Of a stretch of 64,000 bases of DNA, positions 43,813 through 52,379 are shown piece after piece. The notes beneath the pieces are model-generated. The model did no database searches and was not told where the DNA came from. It saw nothing but the letters and a program-made list of their open reading frames with translations. The position numbers and the translations under genes are program-made. Within the stretch, counting starts at the first letter, position 1. Each line of letters starts with the position of its first letter. The stretch comes from Bdellovibrio bacteriovorus (lineage in GTDB: Bacteria > Bdellovibrionota > Bdellovibrionia > Bdellovibrionales > Bdellovibrionaceae), in NCBI RefSeq assembly GCF_001592745.1, contig NZ_LUKD01000001.1:751384-815383 (forward strand), written 5' to 3'.

Positions 43813-45577
43813 TCTGGTAAATTTCTTGAGCCTTGTGAGAAGGCTCCGCTTTCTGCAGAGTCTCGACGACCTTGCCTAGGTACTCAGTGCGATTTAAAGT
43901 TGTTCGATGTTGATACTGCGTAAGTTGATAAAGCAAAGACTCATAGCTTTCCGGTATCGCCTCTGTCATATTCGCTTGCAAAGCCAAATCTGCATGCAAA
44001 AGCTGCCCCGCTATGGCCACAAGAGGATGGTTGTTCTCTACTCCCCCCGGCAAAGGGGAAGGCTTTTGAATAACATCCAATGGAAAATGAATCTGAAACT
44101 GATTGCGAATGTAGCTCATCGTTAAATTTCGACAGAACAGCTCTTCTTCCGTCATTGGCCGGTTGTTAACTTCACGGTAAGCCTTTATAAGACTTTTTTC
44201 ATCACAGTTATTGGACGTTTCAAGACAATTCAAAATCTTCGGAAGAACACCTTTACAGACACCCGGTGTTGCCCACGCCATGTGATCCGAAGACTTGGCG
44301 GAAATGATTTCCAAGCGGTTTTCCAACTCCGTTAGTTTTTCGTCCTTGGATTTAGACATAAAAAGATTTCGTTCAAAATTTCGAATCAATATGTCTGAGG
44401 ATGGAATCATCAAAAGTAGTGTGGTCAGAACAGCACTCAGCGCAAGAGGTCTTTGAAACTGAGAAAGGTTTTGGCTCGCGACGTATGCAAAGTTAATGGC
44501 TAAGATCGGAAGGAAAGAATAGATAAAGCGAGCTTCTCCGGGGTTCGAGAAGAAAACAGCAGCGCACTGACAGAGAATAAATAATAGGAAAAGCCGGGTT
44601 ATCGGATTTGAAAGAATTCGCGAAGCACAGAAGAGTGTACAAAGAAATGCAAAAAGATAAAGACCACCTAAGATCTTACTGAGGGCCGTCATTCTTCCTT
44701 TCATTGGATCAGGATAGAAAGGCCCGTCAAAGATGTTCAACAAACTGCGCGACTGCAAGGCCGCCACCCACGGTCGCTCTTGCACACATGCCTTCGCCGT
44801 TTGCACATAGTAAAGCGTGTCGCGAAAGTCATTTTCTAAAAATAAAGATCGCGTTTCTCTGAGAGACCAAAATGCAGGTGGCCGAAACCAGAATGAATTC
44901 TGCTCGTTTTTAAAATCCAACGTGGGTGCCTGACACCAGGCCTGAGCGATATTGGCACCACGATTTAAATTCAAAGACGCTGTTCCTTGCCGATCAAATC
45001 GACTGTTCACAAGCGAAAGACCCGCTAGCAGAAACACCATGAGCATCAAGCCCGCCAGAGTCTGCTTGCGGGACATCCTTGTTGCCTCGGTGGAGAAAGT
45101 GAGAGCGTAGAGCGGAAAAAGCAAAAGAAACGGCAGAATGATATTTCTTAACGCGAATGAGAGACCTAATAAAATGAAAATGCCTAAATGGCGTGTCCAC
45201 AATGACACTTTGAAAGTTTCAAAGTAAAGCCCCAGAGCCAACACCGTCAGAAACTGAAAAAGGCTTTCGCTTATGTTTAACGAATTCAAATAAATCTGCA
45301 TGGGATTAAGCAACAAAAAGAGTCCTAGAACGCCGTTTTGCCATCGTGAAGAGACATTAAGATGACCCAGAAATCGATAGACCAAATAGGCGGTGCCCAG
45401 CCCTAATCCCTGATTCAGCCAATAAAGAAGACTCAAGCGATATTCTAAAAGACCGATGGAATCTAAGATTTTATAAATAAAGGCCAGCCAAACCGGATAA
45501 GAACCCCATGCCGCAAAATTTCCGAAAACTTCGCCAGAAATCACAGCCAAGGCTCGCTCATCGAAGCGAAAAGCCAT
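43739..45577 (-). CDS. GT-C-like integral membrane protein
   Basis: This is a 612-residue protein from ATG 45577 with about ten membrane helices and a large C-terminal soluble region (about 400-612). The layout and an FRFDERAL block at the N-terminus fit GT-C glycosyltransferases (the PMT/ArnT type), where an acidic DE motif follows the first helix. The ATG falls after what looks like the first helix: the same frame is open upstream to a TAG at 45686-45688 and encodes a hydrophobic run, but it contains no ATG, GTG or TTG. See the separate finding. It follows the pilin-like operon by 86 bases and may belong to it. Confidence 0.6.
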   Translation of the reverse strand: MAFRFDERALAVISGEVFGNFAAWGSYPVWLAFIYKILDSIGLLEYRLSLLYWLNQGLGLGTAYLVYRFLGHLNVSSRWQNGVLGLFLLLNPMQIYLNSLNISESLFQFLTVLALGLYFETFKVSLWTRHLGIFILLGLSFALRNIILPFLLLFPLYALTFSTEATRMSRKQTLAGLMLMVFLLAGLSLVNSRFDRQGTASLNLNRGANIAQAWCQAPTLDFKNEQNSFWFRPPAFWSLRETRSLFLENDFRDTLYYVQTAKACVQERPWVAALQSRSLLNIFDGPFYPDPMKGRMTALSKILGGLYLFAFLCTLFCASRILSNPITRLFLLFILCQCAAVFFSNPGEARFIYSFLPILAINFAYVASQNLSQFQRPLALSAVLTTLLLMIPSSDILIRNFERNLFMSKSKDEKLTELENRLEIISAKSSDHMAWATPGVCKGVLPKILNCLETSNNCDEKSLIKAYREVNNRPMTEEELFCRNLTMSYIRNQFQIHFPLDVIQKPSPLPGGVENNHPLVAIAGQLLHADLALQANMTEAIPESYESLLYQLTQYQHRTTLNRTEYLGKVVETLQKAEPSHKAQEIYQTTLQTVLRSLRSHPSAISPLTHQE

Positions 45578-45663
45578 GTGAATATTCCACGTCTCGCTTT
45601 TATAAAAGAATACGAAGAAAGCGAATCGAAGAAGAATGCTAAGAAGAAAAAGTCCCCGTAAGC

Positions 45664-46659
45664 TTAAAGAGATATCACACCCGTCCTAAGAATGTCGTTA
45701 CTGATCGTCGTGGAAATACTTTTCGAAGTAACACGAACCAGATCTGTGTAGGTATCAATCATTTTCAGAAATTGTTTTAACTCAATCTGATTTTCACAGG
45801 CACCAGGGAAGGCGTTCTTCCTTAAGTAACAGTTGTTTTGCACAGTGAAAGTTTCAATGGCAACGTTCGTTCCCTCGACATTCTTAAAGAACATTCCAAA
45901 TCCCGCGCCTACAACAGGGTTTCCGGCATTAGATTTAGGGAACTCTTGAACGGAGATCACTCTTTCATTGTTATCGAGATCAATGGAGTAAGCCTTAAAG
46001 AAAAATTTAGAAACTGATCCTTCTGTACAATTGGGCGAGTTCGGAAGACAGCAGGTAACACTCATCGTGCCATCACTGCGATGAGTGATGAAGGGACGAC
46101 GTTTCATGGCGCCTAATACGTACAGTGCGGTGATACCCGGAAACTTATTATCTATCTCAAAAGCGTTATCCGCCTCATCACATCGTGCGACCATAAGGCG
46201 TTTGGTTCTTTTTTGCATTCCACCTTGGCTTCCGGTCAGACGATGTTCTTCCAACAAAAAAGAATCAAGAATAATATCGTAAGCCGTTCCTGATATGGCT
46301 TCCGTGGCTTTTTCATACAGGTGACTTCCCTGAGCATTCTTAGCCCATTCTTGAGGATTTATAATCATTGAAGGCGCAGGTGAAACTGCATTGCTACCTA
46401 GACTCGCTGCTCCCGTATTGAGGGTTTGATAGAAAGTTGTCGGCATATTCAGACGGCTCATGTTTAAGTTTCTTGCCGAACGACGAATAAACATATCCAT
46501 TTCTTGAATTTCACTGACCACTTCTTGCTTCTTTTCAATACGCTGCATCTCTTTTACGAAGACAATCGTTGCTTGGCTTGATGCTAAAAGCAGAATGGCC
46601 ATGATGGCACTGACCACCATGACCTCAACCAATGTGAATCCCTTCTTATCCAAAATCAT
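45664..46659 (-). CDS. Prepilin-like protein (class III signal)
   Basis: This is a 331-residue protein with a textbook prepilin N-terminus: a short basic leader, then G^FTLVEVMVV with the conserved Glu5 and a hydrophobic helix (about 8-30). This is cut and methylated by the prepilin peptidase in type IV pili and type II secretion pseudopilins. The rest is a globular domain with paired cysteines (RCDEAD, TCCLPNSPNCTE and others). Such length is typical of a minor pilin. It overlaps the next upstream gene by 4 bases (ATGA), so it is the third gene of the operon. Confidence 0.85.
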   Translation of the reverse strand: MILDKKGFTLVEVMVVSAIMAILLLASSQATIVFVKEMQRIEKKQEVVSEIQEMDMFIRRSARNLNMSRLNMPTTFYQTLNTGAASLGSNAVSPAPSMIINPQEWAKNAQGSHLYEKATEAISGTAYDIILDSFLLEEHRLTGSQGGMQKRTKRLMVARCDEADNAFEIDNKFPGITALYVLGAMKRRPFITHRSDGTMSVTCCLPNSPNCTEGSVSKFFFKAYSIDLDNNERVISVQEFPKSNAGNPVVGAGFGMFFKNVEGTNVAIETFTVQNNCYLRKNAFPGACENQIELKQFLKMIDTYTDLVRVTSKSISTTISNDILRTGVISL

Positions 46660-49517
46660 GGTTTCACCTTAATAAAATCCAGATACCCCAGATCAAAATT
46701 CGACTTCTTCATCACCCACAACATCGAAATCAAGGGCTTTTGTAAATCAGCTTCAAGTAGGCGGTCTTCATCGGTTCCACAGCCTTGCGCTATATCCCGA
46801 ACAGCAATGTTTCTATTTCTGCTTGAATAACAAGCGACCTTGATTTTCACCGAAGGATCTGGAACCCATTCAAACTCCTCTTGCTGTTGCGCTTGAGGCG
46901 AGCTTTGTGGGCCTTGGTTGCTCTTATCCACTTTGACTTTTTTCAGCAGTCGGCGCGCTTCAATAAAGGCACCGTCTCTATCGACAAGCTCCTGACTGAG
47001 CTCTTCAAATCCGGGCTTTTTAAACGCCAGCTTAGAAAACTCTCCTTGAAGCGCGGGTGCAAGATGCGCCCCTTGCAGAGCGACCCATACTGCACGCGGT
47101 TCGGAAGCTAACTCTGGAAACGGATAATAATTTCCATGAGGTGCCACCGCCATGAGCGAACTCAACCAACCCGAAGAAGAATGAGGCGCAACGAAAAATC
47201 CATTTGAAGATTCACAGGCGCTACCACCGTCCGCAAAGTTTTGCGATGACTTGCCGCGAGTGACGAAGAATCCACCGCTCTTATTCTGACAGAGGAATTC
47301 GTGCGAGCTTGTCTGTTCAGAGGCCACAGGAACAACGCCGCGGAATTTCACGTGATTGAAAAGCACGTAGGCTGTTCCACCACCGGCAGGCGCGCGCACG
47401 TAAGAATAAGGTGTTTCCGAAACAACCGTATGGGTCTGTACGCCAGCAGGACTATAATAAAGCATGTGCCGTTGATCGACGTCATTTGAAAGCATGGCTC
47501 TAGGCACATCTGCCACGACACCGGCGTCTTCTACTTTGAGCGCCGTCCAGAATTCGCTAGAAACTTTACTTCCAAAAGATTTTTTCAAATCACTTGCAGC
47601 CCGAGAACTCTCTTCTTCTCCTTGTGGAGAAACAAAGAATCCCATTTTTGCTAGATTCAGTAACTGATAACGATTCGATGCTTTTGGAATCTCATCTAAG
47701 CGGGCCACCGACCCACCTTGTTGCAGAATACCTTCGCGCAACTGAGTCACCGGATGCGATTCGCGTCCCATATTTCGGCAGGCCTCCGGAGCCTCGGCAA
47801 AACTCACGGAAGGAATCGTCGAACTTCCTAGAGTGCGCGCCAAAGTATATTCACCGAAGGCAAAACACATCGCAGGAAGCTTGTCGTTACAATTTCGCGA
47901 CTGATAGATCAGCTTTCCATTTTCAACCTTAGCCGAAATACAACGGCCTCCTCCTGCCAACGCAATGTTTTGTTCAGCATAAGGCAGGATTTTTTCGGCT
48001 TCGTCTTTGTTTTCAGCAGCACATTCAGGAATCTGCGCATCCAAAGGTTCTGGTGGTAACTCGTTCAATGGGCCAAAGGTTTCTAGCCCCATGCGAGTGC
48101 ATCCTTTAACAAAACACATCGTACAGTGGAGTGGCATTGAAGCGGCACCGATTTCTGCCGCCCACTTATCTTCGTTATCCAAGAAATCCGGAGTGGACAC
48201 GGTCAAAGAAGGTCGTGCCGAAATAGGATTGGTCTCAGAACACACTTTGCGACAAAGAGGTTCTGCATTATTCACTTTCACCTTCAAGCCATTGCCGCCC
48301 GGACTGAACGACATAGGAGCACTTGTATCCATTCCGCCTTGAGCATCTATCGGGTAAAAAAGCTGGTTGGAGTGTTGACGATAAGATGTCGTCGCTGAGT
48401 TTGTGTACTCTATCGCAGTTCCCGAATTGTTCAGAATATTCTTCCCATTAGTATCTAAAAACTCCAGCTTAGGACTGACACGGACGCGTTCTCTGTAACC
48501 ATACTTGTTTTTAGAAAAATAGTTCGCAAAAGCCGTGACGTTTATAAACGGTTTGTAGTCGCGCGTGTGATTTCGCGCCGGGCAACGAAAACGGGTTTCG
48601 GTACAAGCGGCGACGACGTTTTTAGTTCGATCTGCGGAAAGACGACCATCAATGTAACGACCTTGAACCACTTCCGTAGCTGAAAACGAAATTTCAAAAG
48701 GACTGACACCGGACTCTTCAAAAATAGTATTATTATAAATAGTCCGTCCCGAAGGGTCTCCGACACCGGTGCCTGCGGGTGACATCGAGAGAATCACACC
48801 ATTAGCATCGCGGACATCACACGAGCCCACGTCCAAAACTGAAATAAGATCTTTTGAATCTGCGGAACGCTTAGAGCGTTCTCCGTTGTCTAGAATACGG
48901 TCATAGTTCGTGACCGCCTCAACCATGAAGACGGCGGTCTTTGAATCGACTCTCTGCAAACCCATAGGTAACAGAGAAAATACGGCGCTGGATTTCGTCG
49001 GATCCATTGTACGAATGCTAATACTTAAATCGACTTGTAAAGTTTTGAAATCAATAGCTTGGCTGGTCGCCAAGGTGTTCTTGCCCTGAACGGGGGCTAA
49101 TGAGATTTTGATTTCGCCTCTATCTGAAACTTTATAATCTGATACCGACCACTCGGGTGCAAAAACCTTTTTCCACACGGTCAAAGAAAACGCGGTGTTC
49201 AATCGCGCCTTTGCCGTGACAAGATCTATGGGTTGAATTCCGGGTTTAATCTGCTTTGGCTCTAATAAAGAACAAATGCCTTTTGTTTTAAGGCCTCCCG
49301 ACGTCTCGGCTGTTTCTAAAAGGGCCGCCCGTGTGCGGTTTAAAACGTCAGTTCCGATTCCAGGCAGTTCCTGTTTTGCAACAGAACTTTTCGCCATCGT
49401 CGAATGCTGGCTGACTATGGCAGCAATGGATAGTATCGAAAGAGCTACGATACCCGCGGCGATCACGCCTTCAATCACGGAAAAACCTTGTATAGATTTG
49501 CTATTGTGTTTTTTCAT
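46656..49517 (-). CDS. Giant pilin-like protein with C-type-lectin-like regions
   Basis: This is a 953-residue protein from ATG 49517 (an ATG at 49532 adds 5 residues). The N-terminus IQGFSVIEGVIAAG has the prepilin pattern G^FSVIE with Glu5. The long extracellular part has many cysteines. Two stretches (about 530-750 and 753-880) show patterns like C-type lectin folds: a CxxxG helix, SEFWTALKVE, later EFLC, then a second round with ACESSNGFF and VWVALQG. Pilins this large are rare. It lies between two other pilin-like genes in one operon. Carbohydrate or prey-surface binding at a pilus tip is inferred; the lectin call is from motif reading only. Confidence 0.68.
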   Translation of the reverse strand: MKKHNSKSIQGFSVIEGVIAAGIVALSILSIAAIVSQHSTMAKSSVAKQELPGIGTDVLNRTRAALLETAETSGGLKTKGICSLLEPKQIKPGIQPIDLVTAKARLNTAFSLTVWKKVFAPEWSVSDYKVSDRGEIKISLAPVQGKNTLATSQAIDFKTLQVDLSISIRTMDPTKSSAVFSLLPMGLQRVDSKTAVFMVEAVTNYDRILDNGERSKRSADSKDLISVLDVGSCDVRDANGVILSMSPAGTGVGDPSGRTIYNNTIFEESGVSPFEISFSATEVVQGRYIDGRLSADRTKNVVAACTETRFRCPARNHTRDYKPFINVTAFANYFSKNKYGYRERVRVSPKLEFLDTNGKNILNNSGTAIEYTNSATTSYRQHSNQLFYPIDAQGGMDTSAPMSFSPGGNGLKVKVNNAEPLCRKVCSETNPISARPSLTVSTPDFLDNEDKWAAEIGAASMPLHCTMCFVKGCTRMGLETFGPLNELPPEPLDAQIPECAAENKDEAEKILPYAEQNIALAGGGRCISAKVENGKLIYQSRNCNDKLPAMCFAFGEYTLARTLGSSTIPSVSFAEAPEACRNMGRESHPVTQLREGILQQGGSVARLDEIPKASNRYQLLNLAKMGFFVSPQGEEESSRAASDLKKSFGSKVSSEFWTALKVEDAGVVADVPRAMLSNDVDQRHMLYYSPAGVQTHTVVSETPYSYVRAPAGGGTAYVLFNHVKFRGVVPVASEQTSSHEFLCQNKSGGFFVTRGKSSQNFADGGSACESSNGFFVAPHSSSGWLSSLMAVAPHGNYYPFPELASEPRAVWVALQGAHLAPALQGEFSKLAFKKPGFEELSQELVDRDGAFIEARRLLKKVKVDKSNQGPQSSPQAQQQEEFEWVPDPSVKIKVACYSSRNRNIAVRDIAQGCGTDEDRLLEADLQKPLISMLWVMKKSNFDLGYLDFIKVKP

Positions 49518-49550
49518 AGATCTCCCGCACATAAACGTTCAAAAAAGAGT

Positions 49551-50849
49551 CTAGTTATCACCGTCGCCATCACCGTTCGACTGAAGGACTTCGACAGGGC
49601 GTGGTCGGACCACCATCGTTGTGACCGTCGTAGTTTCCGTGACGGACTCCTGAGGCGACGTCACTTCTATCTCAGGAAGTTGCACCCCCAGCCGCTTGGG
49701 CTCGATAACGGACAAAGTTGGATTCTTCACGAAGGTGCTTGCCACGTAGGGATTATAAGTATTTCTAAACGTAGGTTTCGTGGCTTCCATCGGTGAATAT
49801 CGAGAGACACTGATATCAAATTTTTCGTAGGAAAGACTTTTAAAGCTACTAGCCACAGTGACAGAGGTCGAAGTCGAGCTGCTTGCAGAGTCCCCTTCCA
49901 CTTCGCGACTGACCCGTTGAGTTTGGAATACGCGCACCGGCGAATAGCATTTGCGCTCAACTTCCGCGTTGAGTTTTTCCCCAGGCATGAAGACTTCTTG
50001 CTTACCCATGGCATCGACCAGCATCACGTCTTTTTCCCGATTCGGATAAATTTCGCTATTGTAGGTCGTCGTTCTTTCATACTTTAGCTTGTAGATAGCC
50101 CCTGGCCCCAAATTTGTGATGCGCACACCGATCATCGCCGATGCTCCATCTTGGGGAGCCCCCAAAGGACCGCGACATTCTGGATTGTTCGTCAGAACAC
50201 TTCCCGCTTCACATTCAAAGATGCAGGATTCTCTTCCCGTATTACTAATCACCTGCACGTCAGGAGTTCCGATAGGTCGGCGGATCGCTCCACTTTTACT
50301 GACTTCTTTGGCTCGGCCGTCTGTTCCCATGAACTGAGTCACTGCCGTCATCACAACCATAAACCGATCGTCATCCGAGAGAGAGTTAATGAATGGAATT
50401 TCGCCCACAAGAGATCTAAATGAGCTTTGTTTCGACCAATCAACAAGATCCATTTTCAATTCGGTGGTATAAACCTTCTTGTTCTCATCTTTGTTTTCCA
50501 CAACAAGAACCAAAACATCGTCCTCATGACGAACGGATTTTATATTGTACTTACTTTCAGGAATGCGCGGAGTATGGTATCCACCGCCCCAGCGGCATTT
50601 TTTTTTATTACTTCCTAAATCTTCCCAACCATCTTCGCGACACAATACCAGGTTATGAGCGACGAAATATCCGCCTAATCCCAAGGCTTTTTGATTACCT
50701 AGATTTGTCTCCCATTCAGAATAGGCGTAAGACGACCTTCTAAAGATATCCAGTCCCATCTGAGACATGGCAGCGACGCTCAATACGGAAATAACCGATA
50801 TCCCTGCGACCATTGGCAGAATGCCTGCGCCAGAGTGATTCAACTTCAC
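49551..50849 (-). CDS. Pilin-like secreted protein, first gene of operon
   Basis: This is a 432-residue protein whose N-terminus is a short basic leader (MKLNHSGAG) followed by a hydrophobic helix ILPMVAGISVISVLSVAAM. This resembles a class III prepilin signal (cleavage after Gly9) but lacks the usual Glu5, as in some PilX-like minor pilins. The C-terminal part is unstructured and rich in Val/Thr/Pro, and the last third contains CIFECEAGS and CRGPLG cysteines. It is the first gene of the operon; a GCCGATAA site lies about 55 bases upstream. Confidence 0.65.
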   Translation of the reverse strand: MKLNHSGAGILPMVAGISVISVLSVAAMSQMGLDIFRRSSYAYSEWETNLGNQKALGLGGYFVAHNLVLCREDGWEDLGSNKKKCRWGGGYHTPRIPESKYNIKSVRHEDDVLVLVVENKDENKKVYTTELKMDLVDWSKQSSFRSLVGEIPFINSLSDDDRFMVVMTAVTQFMGTDGRAKEVSKSGAIRRPIGTPDVQVISNTGRESCIFECEAGSVLTNNPECRGPLGAPQDGASAMIGVRITNLGPGAIYKLKYERTTTYNSEIYPNREKDVMLVDAMGKQEVFMPGEKLNAEVERKCYSPVRVFQTQRVSREVEGDSASSSTSTSVTVASSFKSLSYEKFDISVSRYSPMEATKPTFRNTYNPYVASTFVKNPTLSVIEPKRLGVQLPEIEVTSPQESVTETTTVTTMVVRPRPVEVLQSNGDGDGDN

Positions 50850-50904
50850 AAAAACCTCCGACCGAAACGCACAAATGAAGCATTTTAATGTTGATTCCCC
50901 AAAT

Positions 50905-50912
50905 TTATCGGC
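50905..50912 (-). promoter_or_regulatory. Sigma-28-like -10 site before pilin operon
   Basis: The minus strand reads GCCGATAA here, an exact match to the sigma-28 -10 element, ending 55 bases before the start of the first pilin-like gene. The expected -35 region reads TTATTCGC, a poor match to TAAAGTTT, so the site is supported by its -10 and its position only. Confidence 0.4.
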
Positions 50913-51065
50913 AATTTTTCGCGGCGAATAAACCCTAGGTGCATTACGATGTGTGGCTTAAATTTTTTTTGACTTCGCGTACTGCTTCAAAAGAAGACGA
51001 CGTTCCAGAATTTTTAAAACTGCGTAATATAACCGTCTCACTCATAAAAATGATTTGCTTTTAAC

Positions 51066-51401
51066 TCAGTAGAACTGATCTTCGTTCTCGACTTGCAAGA
51101 TGGCGCGAAAACCGTGGCGGCCCGCTATCGCCGTCACTAGATGGCGAAGGCAGTTGATAGTTCTACCTCCACTTCCCAAAACCCGGCCGAAGTTATCTTG
51201 ATCTGTTTTTATGTAATAGACGGTGGTCTGTTCCCCCACGGAGTATCTAAGACCTACACTATTCGGATCGCTGGCAATTTCTTTAAGTGCCAATTCGACA
51301 ATGCGCTGAATGTTTTCTCGCGCGATATTGAACCTTTCTGAAGATCCGTCTTCCATCTTCCGCACTTTAATCACCGCCACTTGCTTTCTTAGCGAACTCA
51401 T
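51066..51401 (-). CDS. KH-domain RNA-binding protein (KhpA-like)
   Basis: This is a 111-residue protein. The C-terminal part (about 66-105) matches the KH domain of the KhpA/YlqC group, with the GxxG loop GSGG (76-79) in FGRVLGSGGRTINCLRHLV. These proteins bind RNA and in other bacteria work with KhpB in post-transcriptional control. About 65 residues precede the KH domain, more than in KhpA, which is usually about 75-80 residues in all. It diverges from a TIGR02147-type regulator and follows a 216-base region with no gene. Confidence 0.8.
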   Translation of the reverse strand: MSSLRKQVAVIKVRKMEDGSSERFNIARENIQRIVELALKEIASDPNSVGLRYSVGEQTTVYYIKTDQDNFGRVLGSGGRTINCLRHLVTAIAGRHGFRAILQVENEDQFY

Positions 51402-51526
51402 TCCTTGGCCCCTTTTGTGACATAGTTCTTCATCTCTTGTGAAATGTCTTTAGCCGAGCTTAAGTTACTGTGTCGGACTCGACTGTATGCCCACAGATTC
51501 AAAAACTGCGACCATGCGAGGAGCAG

Positions 51527-52279
51527 ATGAACGAACTTTCAAAAATCCTGATTCGCGAGTTTGAAATGAAGCGCCAGCGAAATCTCAAATTTTCACTAAG
51601 GGCTTTTGCTAAGTTTTTGAAAACAGATGCCAGCAATCTTTCAAAGATCCTTCGTGGTGAGAGAATTCCTTCTGCTAGCTTTGCTTTGGAGCTTCTTCAA
51701 CGACTGAACATCAATACGGATGAAAGAAACATAGTCTTGAAATCACTTGTCGAAACTAAAAGTCATCTTAAAGAAGAAAAGAAAGAAAGGTCGAAAAATC
51801 TAGAACACAAAATCGTGGCGTCTTGTCATTGGCTTCACCTTATTTTACTGGAGCTCTCGCAAATAATGATTTTAACGCCAAATCAGCTTGAAAAGATCAG
51901 CCGAATTTTGAATGTCTCTTTGTATGAAGTTAAGGTGGCCTACGAGGAATTGGCAAGATGGGACTTATTAAATGAAGATGGTATCGATAATTATAGTACG
52001 ATGTGTGGGCCCATAACTGCGGAAAATCTTCGCGCGATTCAAAGACAATTTTTAAAGATGGCTGTGGATGCCATGGAAATCTACGACCTGACAGAACGGG
52101 AAAACACGACACTGACTTTCTCGATTCCCAAGGCGCACATTCCCGAAGTAAAAGAGATCTTAAAAAAGACTCGCGATCGGATCAATCGTTTATCCAACAT
52201 GAAGAAAAATCAGAAAAGCTGCATCTACAATATTTCTATGGCCCTTTATCCCGTCTGTGATAGCGCTGATCTATCCTAA
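51527..52279 (+). CDS. TIGR02147-family DNA-binding regulator
   Basis: This is a 250-residue protein. The N-terminal helix-turn-helix is LKFSLRAFAKFLKTDASNLS followed by KILRGERIP, typical of the TIGR02147 family, which is expanded in Bdellovibrio and Fibrobacter. The C-terminal half is helical and ends with a hydrophobic strand region. The start is uncertain: ATG 51527 follows AGGAG closely (3-base spacing) and matches the family's usual N-terminus; GTG 51470 adds 19 residues. It lies 100 bases upstream of fibre gene 2 in the same direction, so control of the fibre cluster is possible but inferred. Confidence 0.78.
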   Translation: MNELSKILIREFEMKRQRNLKFSLRAFAKFLKTDASNLSKILRGERIPSASFALELLQRLNINTDERNIVLKSLVETKSHLKEEKKERSKNLEHKIVASCHWLHLILLELSQIMILTPNQLEKISRILNVSLYEVKVAYEELARWDLLNEDGIDNYSTMCGPITAENLRAIQRQFLKMAVDAMEIYDLTERENTTLTFSIPKAHIPEVKEILKKTRDRINRLSNMKKNQKSCIYNISMALYPVCDSADLS

Positions 52280-52364
52280 GTTGTATCAAGTTGAAACAGT
52301 TTTCGTAAAAAGTATTACGTTCTGTCTATAATTCCGCTTTTCACTCGGACTTTCTTGTTAAGAA

Positions 52365-52372
52365 TCCGATAA
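52365..52372 (+). promoter_or_regulatory. Sigma-28-like -10 site of fibre gene 2
   Basis: TCCGATAA ends 7 bases before the ATG at 52380, as in fibre gene 1, and the block GTTAAGAATCCGATAAG is identical to that gene. A clear TAAA -35 is not seen at the expected distance (it reads CGGACTTT, which keeps the TTT end). Confidence 0.5.
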
Positions 52373-52379
52373 GAAGAAT

